This document shows, one piece after another, positions 18,648 through 28,211 of a stretch of DNA of 64,000 nucleotides. Location of the stretch: contig JAFLBF010000001.1 in assembly GCA_017303895.1 (NCBI GenBank), forward strand, positions 186,001 through 250,000, given 5' to 3'. The DNA is from Bacteroidota bacterium (GTDB lineage Bacteria; Bacteroidota; Bacteroidia; 2-12-FULL-35-15). Positions within the stretch are counted from its first letter, which is position 1, and every line of letters begins with the position of its first letter. The position numbers were made by a program, and so were the translations under genes. Below the pieces are notes generated by a model that made no database searches, was not told the DNA's origin, and worked only from the letters and a program-made list of their open reading frames with translations.

Positions 18648-19364
18648 ATGAAACGAATAGCAGCAGTAGTTCCGGCTTACAATGAAGAAAAAGCAATTGC
18701 TGCTGTTGTTGCAGATATTAACTCAGCACCATTACCCGCAGGATATTCTATTACAGCAGTGGTGGTGAATGATTGTTCGAAAGACAGTACCTCCGAAGTT
18801 ATTTCCAAATTAAATTGTATTGCACTCAACTTGCCTATCAATTTAGGAATTGGCGGTGCGGTGCAAACTGGATTCAAATATGCTTTTGAAAATGGATTCG
18901 ACTTTGCCATTCAAATAGATGGTGATGGTCAGCATCCCGCCTCTGAAATTCGCAAGCTGGTTAACCATGCAATAGAACATAACTATGATGTGGTGATCGG
19001 CTCGCGTTTTATTTCAAAAGAAGGATTTCAATCATCGGCATTGCGCAGATTCGGCATCAATTATTTTAAATGGCTGAACCGTTTTTTAGTGGGCGTTACC
19101 ATTACAGATAGCACATCGGGCTTCCGCTTGATCAACAGAAAAGTACTGGAAGTGGTGAATGACTATTATCCGGATGAATATCCTGAACCGGAAGCCATCA
19201 TTCTGTATTCATTAAATCATTTTAAAACCGGAGAGGTGCAGGTGCAAATGAAAGAGCGACAAGGGGGGGTGTCTTCCATCGGTGCTTTCTCTTCTATCTA
19301 TTATATGTTCAAGGTAAGCTTGGCAATTTTTTATACATTTATACGTATCAAATTCAAAAAGTAA
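18648..19364 (+). CDS. Family 2 glycosyltransferase (dolichol-phosphate mannosyltransferase-like)
   Basis: This 238-residue GT-A enzyme begins IAAVVPAYNEEKAI, has a nucleotide-sugar site with the DGDGQHP motif (about 88-94), and continues with SRF and DSTSGFRLINRKVLE, the pattern of DPM1/GtrB-like polyprenyl-phosphate glycosyltransferases. It lacks the C-terminal membrane helices of GtrB. The next gene, one base apart, encodes a DUF2304 membrane protein that could anchor it; this pairing is common in Bacteroidota. It probably makes a lipid-linked sugar for envelope glycans. Confidence 0.88.
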   Translation: MKRIAAVVPAYNEEKAIAAVVADINSAPLPAGYSITAVVVNDCSKDSTSEVISKLNCIALNLPINLGIGGAVQTGFKYAFENGFDFAIQIDGDGQHPASEIRKLVNHAIEHNYDVVIGSRFISKEGFQSSALRRFGINYFKWLNRFLVGVTITDSTSGFRLINRKVLEVVNDYYPDEYPEPEAIILYSLNHFKTGEVQVQMKERQGGVSSIGAFSSIYYMFKVSLAIFYTFIRIKFKK

Positions 19365-19365
19365 A

Positions 19366-19707
19366 ATGGCAAAAATTCAGATCATAGCAATTGCTACCAG
19401 TTTATTATTCCTGCTTTATATTGTCCGACTGATCATCAAAGGAAAGTTAAGAGAAGAATACTCTATTGTATGGATCGTATGTACTGTTGTGTTGATCCTG
19501 TTTTCTTTCTGGAGAGATGGTTTGGAAATAATGGCCAATCTGCTAGGTGTGTATGAAGCACCCAATCTGATCTTTACGGGAGCGATCTTTGCCATCTTTA
19601 TTTATTTATTGCACCTATCCGTAGTGGTATCAAAACTACAATCACAGAACAAACAGCTGGCACAGGATATTGCTATGCTGAAAGAAAAGATGGAGAAAAA
19701 ATCCTAA
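19366..19707 (+). CDS. DUF2304 small membrane protein
   Basis: This 113-residue protein has three hydrophobic helices (about 5-22, 35-48 and 62-88) and a charged coiled-coil tail. The sequence KLREEYSIVWIVCTVVLILFSFW fits DUF2304. It lies one base after a soluble family-2 glycosyltransferase, so it probably anchors that enzyme at the membrane; this is an inference from context. Its stop overlaps the stop region of the convergent SDR gene by 4 bases. Confidence 0.85.
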   Translation: MAKIQIIAIATSLLFLLYIVRLIIKGKLREEYSIVWIVCTVVLILFSFWRDGLEIMANLLGVYEAPNLIFTGAIFAIFIYLLHLSVVVSKLQSQNKQLAQDIAMLKEKMEKKS

Positions 19708-20387
19708 ACCAATCCACCATTCAGATCGATACAAGAGCCTGTTAAATAAGGCGTATCGCGAATGTATTGAATGGTATTAAAAATATTCTGAGGGTCGCCA
19801 AACTCTTTGTAAGCAATTTTGTCTTTGATCTTATCCTGCATTTCAACCGGAACAGTATTGATCATTCCTACATTAAAATAACCTAGATTGATATTGTTGA
19901 TGGTTACTCCTTTTTGAGCATTTTCCAATGCAATACTTTTGATCATTCCATTTAAACCTGCTTTAGATGCAGCATAGGCACTTGTTCCCATCACACCGGT
20001 TTGACCAACAATAGAAGAAAGATTAATGATGCGCCCGTAATTTTGTTCACGCATGCTTGGCAACACCGCACGAATCATATTGAATGGCCCGTTCAAATTT
20101 ACATTGATCACATGATTCCAATCGTTCACATTTGTTTTATGTGCAAACGAACTATGAGTTACACCAGCACAATTGATGAGTGTTAAATTCACAAATGCCT
20201 TTTTATGATGCGCCATGAATTGCTCCACAGCATGATAATTGGTTACATCAAGTGCATGACAATCTTCATATCCTTTTTCTGCAGGAATATTTTGATGATA
20301 GGTTCCCAATACATGTTCTCCTACATTTTTAAATGCATGGTATAAGTAATTGCCTATTCCACCTGTGATGCCTGTGATGATGATCAT
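19704..20387 (-). CDS. Short-chain dehydrogenase/reductase (SDR) family protein
   Basis: This 227-residue NAD(P)-dependent oxidoreductase has the Rossmann motif ITGITGGIGNYLYHAF (TGxxxGxG) at 4-20, NCAG near 85, the catalytic Ser in NLSSIVGQTG near 123, and YAASK with the catalytic Tyr and Lys near 138. It resembles FabG-like reductases but is shorter. The substrate is unknown. It lies 10 bases after the end of hflX on the same strand. Confidence 0.88.
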   Translation of the reverse strand: MIIITGITGGIGNYLYHAFKNVGEHVLGTYHQNIPAEKGYEDCHALDVTNYHAVEQFMAHHKKAFVNLTLINCAGVTHSSFAHKTNVNDWNHVINVNLNGPFNMIRAVLPSMREQNYGRIINLSSIVGQTGVMGTSAYAASKAGLNGMIKSIALENAQKGVTINNINLGYFNVGMINTVPVEMQDKIKDKIAYKEFGDPQNIFNTIQYIRDTPYLTGSCIDLNGGLV

Positions 20388-20397
20388 GATCTATAAT

Positions 20398-21600
20398 TTA
20401 GTATAAGAACTTATTATATGGATAACGCTTTTCGTGTAGCTCTTTGATATTATCGTAAAGCACTTTTTTAAACTCTTCAATGTTTTGTTTGTTGGCCGCT
20501 GAAATAAACAAGCAAGGAGAATTCAAATTATTCATCCATGATTTTTTCAGTTGATCCAAACTCAGATTCTTACGTGTCATAGGCGTTAGATCATCCGCTT
20601 CTTTTTCTTCAAACGTAAAAGCATCGATCTTATTAAACACCAGAATGGTTCGTTTATCTCCTGCTCCAATATCGGTCAAGGTCTGGTTCACCACATTGAT
20701 CTGATCTTCAAATCCGGCATGTGAAATATCTACCACATGCACTAAAATATCGGCTTCACGTACTTCATCCAAAGTAGATTTAAACGATTCTACCAATGTT
20801 GTTGGCAATTTGCGGATAAAACCTACTGTATCGGAAAGAAGAAAAGGAAGATTTTCGATCACCACTTTTCTAACGGTTGTATCCAAGGTAGCAAACAATT
20901 TATTTTCGGCAAACACTTCGCTTTTGCTCAACATGTTCATGATGGTAGATTTGCCTACATTGGTATAACCTACCAAGGCTACACGGATCAACTCTCCCCT
21001 GCTCTTGCGTTGTGTTTCCATCTGTTTATCGATGGTCACCAAACGTTCTTTTAAAAGTGCAATTCTATCGCGAACAATACGCCTGTCGGTTTCGATCTCT
21101 TTCTCACCGGCACCTTTCATACCGATACCACCTTTGATCCTATCGTGGTGACTCCACATTTTAGTCAATCGTGGAAGTAAGTATTGGTATTGTGCCAGTT
21201 CTACTTGCGTTTTAGCATGCGCAGTACGTGCGCGGGCAGCAAAAATATCAAGGATAAGTGTGGTACGGTCGAGCACCTTCACTTTTTGGTCTTTATCGGT
21301 CTTCACCTCTTTTTCGAGGTTACGCTGTTGAGCAGGACTTAACTCATCGTCAAATATAACAATGTCAACAGCATTCTCTTTCACAAAAACACGGATATCA
21401 TTTAATTTACCGGAACCTACAAAGGTTCTGGAATCGGGATGTTCCAAACGTTGTGTAAAACGTTTCAGGATCTTCGCACCGGCAGTGTCGGCCAAAAACT
21501 CCAACTCATCCAGGTATTCCGTTACCTTTTCATCATCCTGGCTCTTGTTGATCAATCCAACGAGAACCGCTGTCTCCTGTTTTTTTCCGGTATCAAACAT
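20398..21600 (-). CDS. hflX: GTPase HflX
   Basis: HflX splits stalled 70S ribosomes under stress. The 400-residue protein has the HflX N-terminal domain with a glycine-rich GGIGMKGAGEKEIETDRR linker (about 157-175), then a TRAFAC G domain: G1 GYTNVGKST near 210, DTVGFIRKLP near 257, NKID near 325. Its ATG directly follows the stop of the cytochrome gene upstream, so they share a transcript, though a functional link is not evident. Confidence 0.93.
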   Translation of the reverse strand: MFDTGKKQETAVLVGLINKSQDDEKVTEYLDELEFLADTAGAKILKRFTQRLEHPDSRTFVGSGKLNDIRVFVKENAVDIVIFDDELSPAQQRNLEKEVKTDKDQKVKVLDRTTLILDIFAARARTAHAKTQVELAQYQYLLPRLTKMWSHHDRIKGGIGMKGAGEKEIETDRRIVRDRIALLKERLVTIDKQMETQRKSRGELIRVALVGYTNVGKSTIMNMLSKSEVFAENKLFATLDTTVRKVVIENLPFLLSDTVGFIRKLPTTLVESFKSTLDEVREADILVHVVDISHAGFEDQINVVNQTLTDIGAGDKRTILVFNKIDAFTFEEKEADDLTPMTRKNLSLDQLKKSWMNNLNSPCLFISAANKQNIEEFKKVLYDNIKELHEKRYPYNKFLY

Positions 21601-22233
21601 TTATTTTTTCAGACTTTCTACGTAGGCAGTAACCGCTTCTATTTCCTTTTCATTCAACACATCTTTGAATCCGGGCATAGAGCTGGCGCCATTTTTAATG
21701 CGTTCTAATTTTGTAACATGATCGGTTTGTGTAACAGTCAAGTCTAATCCACCAGCACCATTGGCACCACCAGCACCATGACAACTTTGGCAATAAGCCG
21801 TGTAAACCGATTCACCATGTTTTACAGCATCATAATTTGCATCCTCTGTATTTGCAACAGAAGCATCTACCGTTTGTTTATCGATCTTCTTTTTGTTCAT
21901 TTCCGCCAAACCATAAGCAGCAATGATCATTACCAGGGAAAGAACTGCCAATACTTTGTTGCTTTTCTTGAAACCAATAATAGCCACAGGAATGGAAAGC
22001 ATTACGATCACAATCTTAATGATCAACAAAGTGGTAGTGCCAATTTGAGTAAGCAAATAGATCCCTGATAGCAAGAACAAAGTGCTGATGATCATTTCCG
22101 GCACTTTATTGATCTTGGTGAATTTGGCTAATGCTTCATTCTTATTTGCCACTAAAAGAATCGTTTTTACAAGATAAATCAGTAGAAATAAATTTACTGC
22201 TACCAAATGGGTATAAAATATTGCTTTGAACAT
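21601..22233 (-). CDS. Membrane-anchored c-type cytochrome
   Basis: This 210-residue protein has four hydrophobic helices in residues 1-110 and a C-terminal cytochrome c domain from about 130. That domain has the haem motif CQSCH and a distal Met in GASSMPGFKDVL, the usual axial ligand. It would carry electrons at the outer face of the inner membrane. It abuts hflX with no gap. The membrane half resembles small Bacteroidota integral-membrane modules of unknown role; the partner oxidase is not in this window. Confidence 0.85.
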   Translation of the reverse strand: MFKAIFYTHLVAVNLFLLIYLVKTILLVANKNEALAKFTKINKVPEMIISTLFLLSGIYLLTQIGTTTLLIIKIVIVMLSIPVAIIGFKKSNKVLAVLSLVMIIAAYGLAEMNKKKIDKQTVDASVANTEDANYDAVKHGESVYTAYCQSCHGAGGANGAGGLDLTVTQTDHVTKLERIKNGASSMPGFKDVLNEKEIEAVTAYVESLKK

Positions 22234-22327
22234 GATTTTTGGGTTTAGAGTTAATCAGGGCAAAAGTAATAAAAATACCGCTATACAACCGCTCATCAAG
22301 TTTTATTAATTTGTTGATTTAAAACAC

Positions 22328-22335
22328 TATTTTTG
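22328..22335 (+). promoter_or_regulatory. TAnnTTTG promoter -7 box for the amidohydrolase pair
   Basis: TATTTTTG matches the consensus, about 29 bases before the ATG at 22365. TTTG words occur upstream but at shorter spacing than usual. Confidence 0.45.
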
Positions 22336-22364
22336 TTATACCCGATAAAAATTAAATGACAATT

Positions 22365-25300
22365 ATGAAAAAATTAATTCAAGTGTTTATTTGCCTGATG
22401 GTAACGTATGGAGCAAACGCACAAGAAACATTTCCAAACAATGGAACCTCCAATCCGAATCATAGCATCTATGCCTTTGTAAATGCAAAGATCATTGTTG
22501 ATCCGGAGCAAACCTATGATAACGGAACTCTGGTGATCAAAGACGGATTGATAGCTGCTGTAGGAACAAAGATCAATATCCCGAAAGGAGCTATCATTGT
22601 AGACCTGAAAGGAAAATCGATCTACCCTTCCCTGATCGATGCTTATACCACTTATGGAATGCCGGAAGTAAAGAAAAGCAATGCCTGGGGTGTTCAAATG
22701 AATAGCAATATAAAAGGAGCATACGGCTGGAATCAGGCCGTAAAAGCCGATATAGAAGCGTATAAATTATTTGTTGCCGACAGCAAAGCTGCTGAAGAAT
22801 TAAGAAAATTAGGATTTGGAACAGCTTTAACATTTCAAAAAGATGGTATCGTTCGTGGATCGGGTGCAGTAGTGAGTTTGGCTGATGGGAAAGAAAACAG
22901 CTTGATGCTATTGGATAAAGCTGCAGCCATGTATTCCTTCGATAAAGGAAGTTCTACTCAGGATTACCCTTCGTCTTTAATGGGCTCGATCGCTTTGTTA
23001 CGTCAAACTTATCTGGATGCGGAATGGTACAAAAATGATAAAACAAAAAAGGAATATAACATTTCGTTAGAGTCGTTTAACAACATTCAAACCTTACCAC
23101 AAATATTCGAAACCACCGATAAATTAAATGCTTTGAGAGCGGATAAGATCGGTGATGAATTCAAAGTAAAATACATCATCAAAGGAAGCGGAAATGAATA
23201 TCAGCGCTTGGACGAGATCAAAGCCAGCAATTGCAAATTCATTATCCCGTTAAATTATCCAATGGCCTATGATGTGGAAGATGCTTATGATGCAAAAAAT
23301 GTTTCCCTGACGGAATTAAAACATTGGGAAATGGCTCCTGTGAATCCTTTTGCTTTGGAAAAGTATTTTATTCCATTTGCGATCACTACATCCGACCTGA
23401 AAGAGAAAAAAGATTTTTGGAAGAACCTACGCAAAGCCATTGAATATGGATTAAGTGAAAAACAAGCATTAAAGTCATTAACCACTATTCCTGCTGAAAT
23501 GTTGAATATTTCAGATAAAGTAGGAACACTAAAACCGGGAATGCTTGCTAATTTCATCATCACTTCAGGTAATATTTTCAGCGAAAAAACAGTGATCTAC
23601 GAAAACTGGATACAAGGGAATAGCTACAAAATAAACGACTTCAACACGATTGACATTAGAGGAAATTATGATTTTACCTATGGTAATAGCCGAGTGCTGT
23701 ACCAATTAAAAGTGGATGGGGAGTTTGAAAAATTAAAAACCACACTTTTGGCTGACACCGCTAAAACACCTGTGAATGTTACTTTAACGGGCAACAATGT
23801 ATCGATCTCCTTCTTTTCAAAAGATGCGAACGGCACCGTACGGTTAAGTGGAAATGTGAGTTCAGAACCACTTAAAATGAATGGGAAAGGACAAATGCCT
23901 GATGGCAGTTGGATCGATTGGAATGCTACTTACAACGCGCCTATCAAAGCGGAAGTAAAAGAAGTCGCGACCGGCACAGCGAAAGATACAGCCAAGAAAA
24001 CCGAAGAGCCTAAATTCGGAGATGTGATCTATCCATTCACGGCCTACGGACAAAAACTAAATGACAAAACAGGATTTGATAGATACTGGACCGATTTCAA
24101 AACCCGTTACGATGCTATTTTGATCAAACATGTAACGGTTTGGACCAATGAAAAAGAAGGAGTGTTGAAGAATCAGGATGTGTATATGACCGAAGGCAGA
24201 ATTGTTCGTATTGCTGATGATATTGGTGCACCGAAGCTTGCATTTGCCAAAGTTATTGATGGAACCGGCAAACATTTAACAGCAGGCATCATTGATGAAC
24301 ATTCACACATTGCTGTTGGTGGAGGCGTAAATGAAGGAACACAAGCATCAAGTGCAGAAGTAAGAATTGGTGATGTGATCAACTCCGAAGATATTAATAT
24401 TTACAGACAATTATCAGGAGGGGTGACATCTGCACAATTATTACATGGATCTGCTAACCCGATCGGTGGTCAATCAGCTCTGATCAAATTACGCTGGGGA
24501 AAATCACCGGAAGAAATGAAATTCGAAAAAGCAGATGGCTTCATCAAATTTGCTTTAGGTGAAAATGTAAAGCAAAGCAATTGGGGCGATATGAACACGG
24601 TACGTTTCCCGCAATCGAGAATGGGTGTAGAACAAGTGTATTACGATTACTTTACAAAGGCCAAAGAATACGATGCCAAACAAAAAGCATTTGCTGCACA
24701 ATCAGCAAAAACAAAAGCAGCAGCAGCACCTTTCAGAAGAGACCTTGAGTTAGAAGCAATCGCTGAGATCGTAAATAGCAAACGTTTTATTACTTGCCAT
24801 TCTTACGTTCAATCGGAGATCAACATGTTGATGCATGTAGCGGACTCAATGGGTTTTAAAGTAAATACATTCACCCATATTTTAGAAGGATATAAAGTGG
24901 CAGATAAAATGAAAGCGCATGGTGTTGGCGCCTCTACTTTCAGCGACTGGTGGGCCTACAAAATGGAAGTAAAAGAAGCGATCCCATACAATGCGGCATT
25001 ACTTACACAAATGGGAATTACCACTGCTATTAATTCAGACGATGCTGAGATGGGAAGACGATTGAATCAGGAAGCTGCGAAAGCTGTGAAGTATGGCGGA
25101 TTATCAGAAGAAGAAGCATTAAAACTGGTAACATTGAATCCTGCCAAACTATTGCACATCGACAACAAAGTGGGAAGTATCAAAGTAGGTAAAGAGGCTG
25201 ATGTTGTTTTATGGTCGGATCATCCACTATCGGTTTATGCAAAAGCTGAAAAGACGATCATTGATGGACAGATCTATTATGATATTGAGGAAGATGCCAA

Positions 25301-25454
25301 ATTACGTGAAAACATTCAAAAAGAAAGAGCACGCATTATACAAAAATTGTTGAAGGAGAAAAAAGATGGTGCTCCGACACAAAAACCAACAATGAAAAAA
25401 CGTTCCTTGTATGAATGTGATTCCATGGAAGAAGATTATTTGGATGAATACTAA
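22365..25454 (+). CDS. Secreted two-domain amidohydrolase-family protein
   Basis: This protein of about 1029 residues has a signal peptide (MKKLIQVFICLMVTYGANAQ), two tandem amidohydrolase-fold halves and an intervening beta-rich region (about 430-545). The C-terminal half, from about 585, keeps the metal site: DEHSH (HxH), then His in ITCHSYV and FTHILEG, and Asp in NSDDAEMG. The N-terminal half reads DAYTTYG where HxH should be, so it seems to lack metal. The end is charged, with EEDYLDEY. I chose the second ATG (22365); 22356 is also possible. It is co-directional with another amidohydrolase-fold gene. The substrate is unknown. Confidence 0.88.
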   Translation: MKKLIQVFICLMVTYGANAQETFPNNGTSNPNHSIYAFVNAKIIVDPEQTYDNGTLVIKDGLIAAVGTKINIPKGAIIVDLKGKSIYPSLIDAYTTYGMPEVKKSNAWGVQMNSNIKGAYGWNQAVKADIEAYKLFVADSKAAEELRKLGFGTALTFQKDGIVRGSGAVVSLADGKENSLMLLDKAAAMYSFDKGSSTQDYPSSLMGSIALLRQTYLDAEWYKNDKTKKEYNISLESFNNIQTLPQIFETTDKLNALRADKIGDEFKVKYIIKGSGNEYQRLDEIKASNCKFIIPLNYPMAYDVEDAYDAKNVSLTELKHWEMAPVNPFALEKYFIPFAITTSDLKEKKDFWKNLRKAIEYGLSEKQALKSLTTIPAEMLNISDKVGTLKPGMLANFIITSGNIFSEKTVIYENWIQGNSYKINDFNTIDIRGNYDFTYGNSRVLYQLKVDGEFEKLKTTLLADTAKTPVNVTLTGNNVSISFFSKDANGTVRLSGNVSSEPLKMNGKGQMPDGSWIDWNATYNAPIKAEVKEVATGTAKDTAKKTEEPKFGDVIYPFTAYGQKLNDKTGFDRYWTDFKTRYDAILIKHVTVWTNEKEGVLKNQDVYMTEGRIVRIADDIGAPKLAFAKVIDGTGKHLTAGIIDEHSHIAVGGGVNEGTQASSAEVRIGDVINSEDINIYRQLSGGVTSAQLLHGSANPIGGQSALIKLRWGKSPEEMKFEKADGFIKFALGENVKQSNWGDMNTVRFPQSRMGVEQVYYDYFTKAKEYDAKQKAFAAQSAKTKAAAAPFRRDLELEAIAEIVNSKRFITCHSYVQSEINMLMHVADSMGFKVNTFTHILEGYKVADKMKAHGVGASTFSDWWAYKMEVKEAIPYNAALLTQMGITTAINSDDAEMGRRLNQEAAKAVKYGGLSEEEALKLVTLNPAKLLHIDNKVGSIKVGKEADVVLWSDHPLSVYAKAEKTIIDGQIYYDIEEDAKLRENIQKERARIIQKLLKEKKDGAPTQKPTMKKRSLYECDSMEEDYLDEY

Positions 25455-25505
25455 ACAAAAAACTTGAATCAAATTAAGAAGCGTTCCGATAAACATATAA
25501 AAAGA

Positions 25506-26792
25506 ATGAAAAAAATATTTTTAATACTCTCCATTGTTAGTAGCGTAGTTTGTACTGCTCAAAACAAAAGCATCGTGATCATGAATGCCACTATCCATAT
25601 TGGGAATGACAGTGTTATTCAAAATGGTATTGTAGGGATCAAAAATGAAAAGATCGTAGAAGTGATCGATGCTTCCAAAAACAAAGTTGAACTTGGCAAT
25701 TACGATGAAAAGATCGATGCTACAGGGAAGCATGTGTACCCGGGATTGATCGCACCAAACTCCACATTGGGGTTAACAGAAATTGAATCGGTTAGAGCAA
25801 CAAACGATTTTAGAGAAGTTGGCGCTACACTACCGAATGTTCGCTCGGTGATCGCTTATAACACCGACTCGAAGATCATCCCAACCGTTAGAACAAACGG
25901 AGTGCTCCTAGCACAGATCACACCTCGTGGCGGACTAGTATCCGGCACATCAAGTGTATTGATGCTGGATGGCTGGAATTGGGAAGATGCTGCATACAAA
26001 ATAGATGATGGAATTCATGTGAACTGGCCACGAATGCAAACACGCAATTGGAATGATAATGAGTCGACTTTGGGTGCACCTGAGAAAAACAAAGAATATG
26101 AAAAACAGGTGAATGAACTTAAAAAATTATTTTCTGAAGCAAAAGCGTATAATGAGTTAGAAACAAAAGAAGAAAAGAATATCCGTTTTGAATCGATGGC
26201 TGATCTGTTTAGTGGGAAACAGAATTTGTACATACATGCCAACAATGTAAAAGAGATCGTAGAAGCGGTGAATTTTTCAAAATCATACAACATCAAACAC
26301 ACGGTGATCGTGGGTGGTCAAGATAGCTGGATGGTAACTGACCTATTGAAAGAAAATAATGTATCCGTGATCGTCAATCGTGTTCATGATCTGCCGGGCA
26401 AACCTGAAGATGATGTGGATCTTCCGTTCAAACTTCCTTACTTGCTTCACAAAGCAGGAGTTTTGTTTTGTTTGAATAATGAAGGTGACATGGAAGCCAT
26501 GGGAACACGCAACTTGCCTTTCATGTCTGGAACTGCAGCTGCTTATGGTTTAACAAAAGAACAAGCCTTGGCAGCTGTAACATTAAACACTGCTAAAATT
26601 TTAGGTATTGATAAAACAACAGGTAGTATTGAAGCCGGCAAAGATGCCAATCTCTTTATTTCAACCGGTGATGCATTGGACATGAGAAGTAACAATGTAA
26701 CACATGCCTTCGTAAAAGGAAAACAGATCGATCTGAATAATGAACAAAAAGAGCTATACGAAAAGTACAAAAACAAATATGGCATCAAATGA
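25506..26792 (+). CDS. Secreted amidohydrolase-fold protein lacking the metal-binding motif
   Basis: With the ATG at 25506 this protein of about 428 residues starts with a clear signal peptide (MKKIFLILSIVSSVVCTAQ). It has the amidohydrolase beta-sandwich start, with GNYDEKIDATGKHVYPGLI, and the C-terminal LAAVTLNTAKILGIDKTTGSIEAGKDANLFI region, but the HxH position reads APNSTLG and no SDD-type Asp is visible. It therefore looks like a pseudoenzyme, and it resembles the N-terminal half of the preceding protein. A TTG-initiated longer frame from 25464 would bury the signal peptide and is unlikely. The two genes are probably co-transcribed. Confidence 0.85.
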   Translation: MKKIFLILSIVSSVVCTAQNKSIVIMNATIHIGNDSVIQNGIVGIKNEKIVEVIDASKNKVELGNYDEKIDATGKHVYPGLIAPNSTLGLTEIESVRATNDFREVGATLPNVRSVIAYNTDSKIIPTVRTNGVLLAQITPRGGLVSGTSSVLMLDGWNWEDAAYKIDDGIHVNWPRMQTRNWNDNESTLGAPEKNKEYEKQVNELKKLFSEAKAYNELETKEEKNIRFESMADLFSGKQNLYIHANNVKEIVEAVNFSKSYNIKHTVIVGGQDSWMVTDLLKENNVSVIVNRVHDLPGKPEDDVDLPFKLPYLLHKAGVLFCLNNEGDMEAMGTRNLPFMSGTAAAYGLTKEQALAAVTLNTAKILGIDKTTGSIEAGKDANLFISTGDALDMRSNNVTHAFVKGKQIDLNNEQKELYEKYKNKYGIK

Positions 26793-26796
26793 TCTC

Positions 26797-27150
26797 ATGA
26801 AAAATTTTATTCTGCTGATATTTGTATTATTGTTATTCTCATGCAAGAAAGAGGAGAAAACGTATTCGGTGATCTATAAGATCATTGAAAAGAGTTCTTC
26901 TTCTCCAAGCTACATCGCACGCTATACACTGCCCGATGGTTCCACTCAATCGCTAACAAGTTCAAAAGAAATGTGGATTTCTGAAAAGATCGTTGATTAC
27001 AAAGCCAATTCCTTTATCTCACTTTCCGTTGAAGGAAGTGGTGGTGGCGAGTATGATATGTATATCTATATCAATGGTACGCTTGCAAAAACACGCCCTG
27101 CAAGCGATGGTTTCGGAGCACAAACCTTGGAAATGCAGATCACTAATTAA
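26797..27150 (+). CDS. Small lipoprotein of unknown function
   Basis: Starting at the ATG at 26797, the protein has about 117 residues and a lipoprotein signal (FILLIFVLLLFSC) with the lipid-bearing Cys about residue 16. The mature part is beta-rich: VIYKIIEKSSS, IARYTLPDGSTQ and MYIYINGTL. This recalls small MmpS-like beta domains, but weakly. An upstream in-frame start at 26779 would spoil the signal. It starts 4 bases after the pseudo-amidohydrolase stop and ends overlapping the convergent trpS by 8 bases. Confidence 0.75.
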   Translation: MKNFILLIFVLLLFSCKKEEKTYSVIYKIIEKSSSSPSYIARYTLPDGSTQSLTSSKEMWISEKIVDYKANSFISLSVEGSGGGEYDMYIYINGTLAKTRPASDGFGAQTLEMQITN

Positions 27151-28120
27151 CCTTAAATCCTAACTTTTCACGCACACGCTTTAAAGTAGCAGTCGCTATT
27201 TTGCGTGCTTTATCGGCACCAATCTGCAACTTCGCTTCCAACTCTGCTCTGTTGTTCATGTAGTAATTATAGGACTCTCTTTGGGTTTTGAATTTATCCA
27301 GAATCAATTCGTACAATGCTGTTTTAGCATGACCGTAACCATAACCACCTTTCAAATAATTCTCACGCATGATCGCAACTTGCTCAGCACTCGCCAATAA
27401 TTTATAGAGTGCAAACACATTACATGTATCCGGATTTTTGGGGTCTTCCAAAGGGGTTGCATCCGTAACAATACTCATCACTACTTTCTTCAATTCTTTT
27501 TCAGGAAGAAAAATATTAATAAAGTTATTGTAGGACTTACTCATTTTTTGTCCGTCAATTCCGGGAACGATCATCACTTGCTCATCTACTTTTACTTCAG
27601 GAATTACGAATGTTTCACCAAAACGGTTATTGAATTTCTCCGCAATATCGCGGGTCATTTCCAAATGCTGAATTTGATCTTTTCCAACAGGAACATAATT
27701 TGCATCATACAAAATAATATCTGCGGCCATAAGAACAGGGTATGTAAATAAACCTGCATTTACATCTGCCAAGCGTTCTGATTTATCTTTGAAAGAATGT
27801 GCATTCGCCAACATTGGGAATGGAGTCATACAGTTCAAATACCAGGTGAGTTCACACACTTCGGGCACATCACTCTGGCGGTAAAAAATATTCTTATCGG
27901 TATCAAAACCAAAAGCCAACCAGGTTGCAGCAACAGCATCTGTACTTTCTTTCAGCAAATTGATATCTTTTACTGAAGTAAGTGTATGCAAATTGGCAAT
28001 AAAAAAAAGAGAGTCGTTCCCGGCCTGCTTAGACAATTCAATAGCAGGCATCACCGCCCCAAGGATATTTCCCAAATGAGGAATGTTTGTACTCTGAATT
28101 CCGGTTAGTATTCTGGCCAT
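27143..28120 (-). CDS. trpS: Tryptophanyl-tRNA synthetase
   Basis: TrpS charges tRNA-Trp. The 325-residue class I synthetase has the HIGH-like motif in TGIQSTNIPHLGN at 6-18 and KMSKS in GQKMSKSYNN near 193. The length matches the bacterial short form. A TATCTTTG promoter box lies 25 bases upstream on the same strand. The gene overlaps the end of the convergent lipoprotein gene by 8 bases, and there is no separate terminator. Confidence 0.96.
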   Translation of the reverse strand: MARILTGIQSTNIPHLGNILGAVMPAIELSKQAGNDSLFFIANLHTLTSVKDINLLKESTDAVAATWLAFGFDTDKNIFYRQSDVPEVCELTWYLNCMTPFPMLANAHSFKDKSERLADVNAGLFTYPVLMAADIILYDANYVPVGKDQIQHLEMTRDIAEKFNNRFGETFVIPEVKVDEQVMIVPGIDGQKMSKSYNNFINIFLPEKELKKVVMSIVTDATPLEDPKNPDTCNVFALYKLLASAEQVAIMRENYLKGGYGYGHAKTALYELILDKFKTQRESYNYYMNNRAELEAKLQIGADKARKIATATLKRVREKLGFKVN

Positions 28121-28144
28121 TATAGTTAATTTTTAAATAGAGGT

Positions 28145-28152
28145 CAAAGATA
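28145..28152 (-). promoter_or_regulatory. TAnnTTTG promoter -7 box for trpS
   Basis: On the minus strand this reads TATCTTTG, ending 24 bases before the trpS ATG at 28120. Transcription would start about 18 bases before the codon. Confidence 0.5.
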
Positions 28153-28197
28153 AACTTTATTTAAAAATCAGGAATGTCGACAGCCATTAAAAAAATG

Positions 28198-28205
28198 TAA
28201 CTTTG
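28198..28205 (+). promoter_or_regulatory. TAnnTTTG promoter -7 box overlapping a false TTG start of the PlsC-like gene
   Basis: TAACTTTG ends 6 bases before the ATG at 28212, so transcription would start at or next to the start codon. The TTG at 28203 lies inside the box and cannot be a translated start from this promoter. Confidence 0.45.
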
Positions 28206-28211
28206 TGCCTC

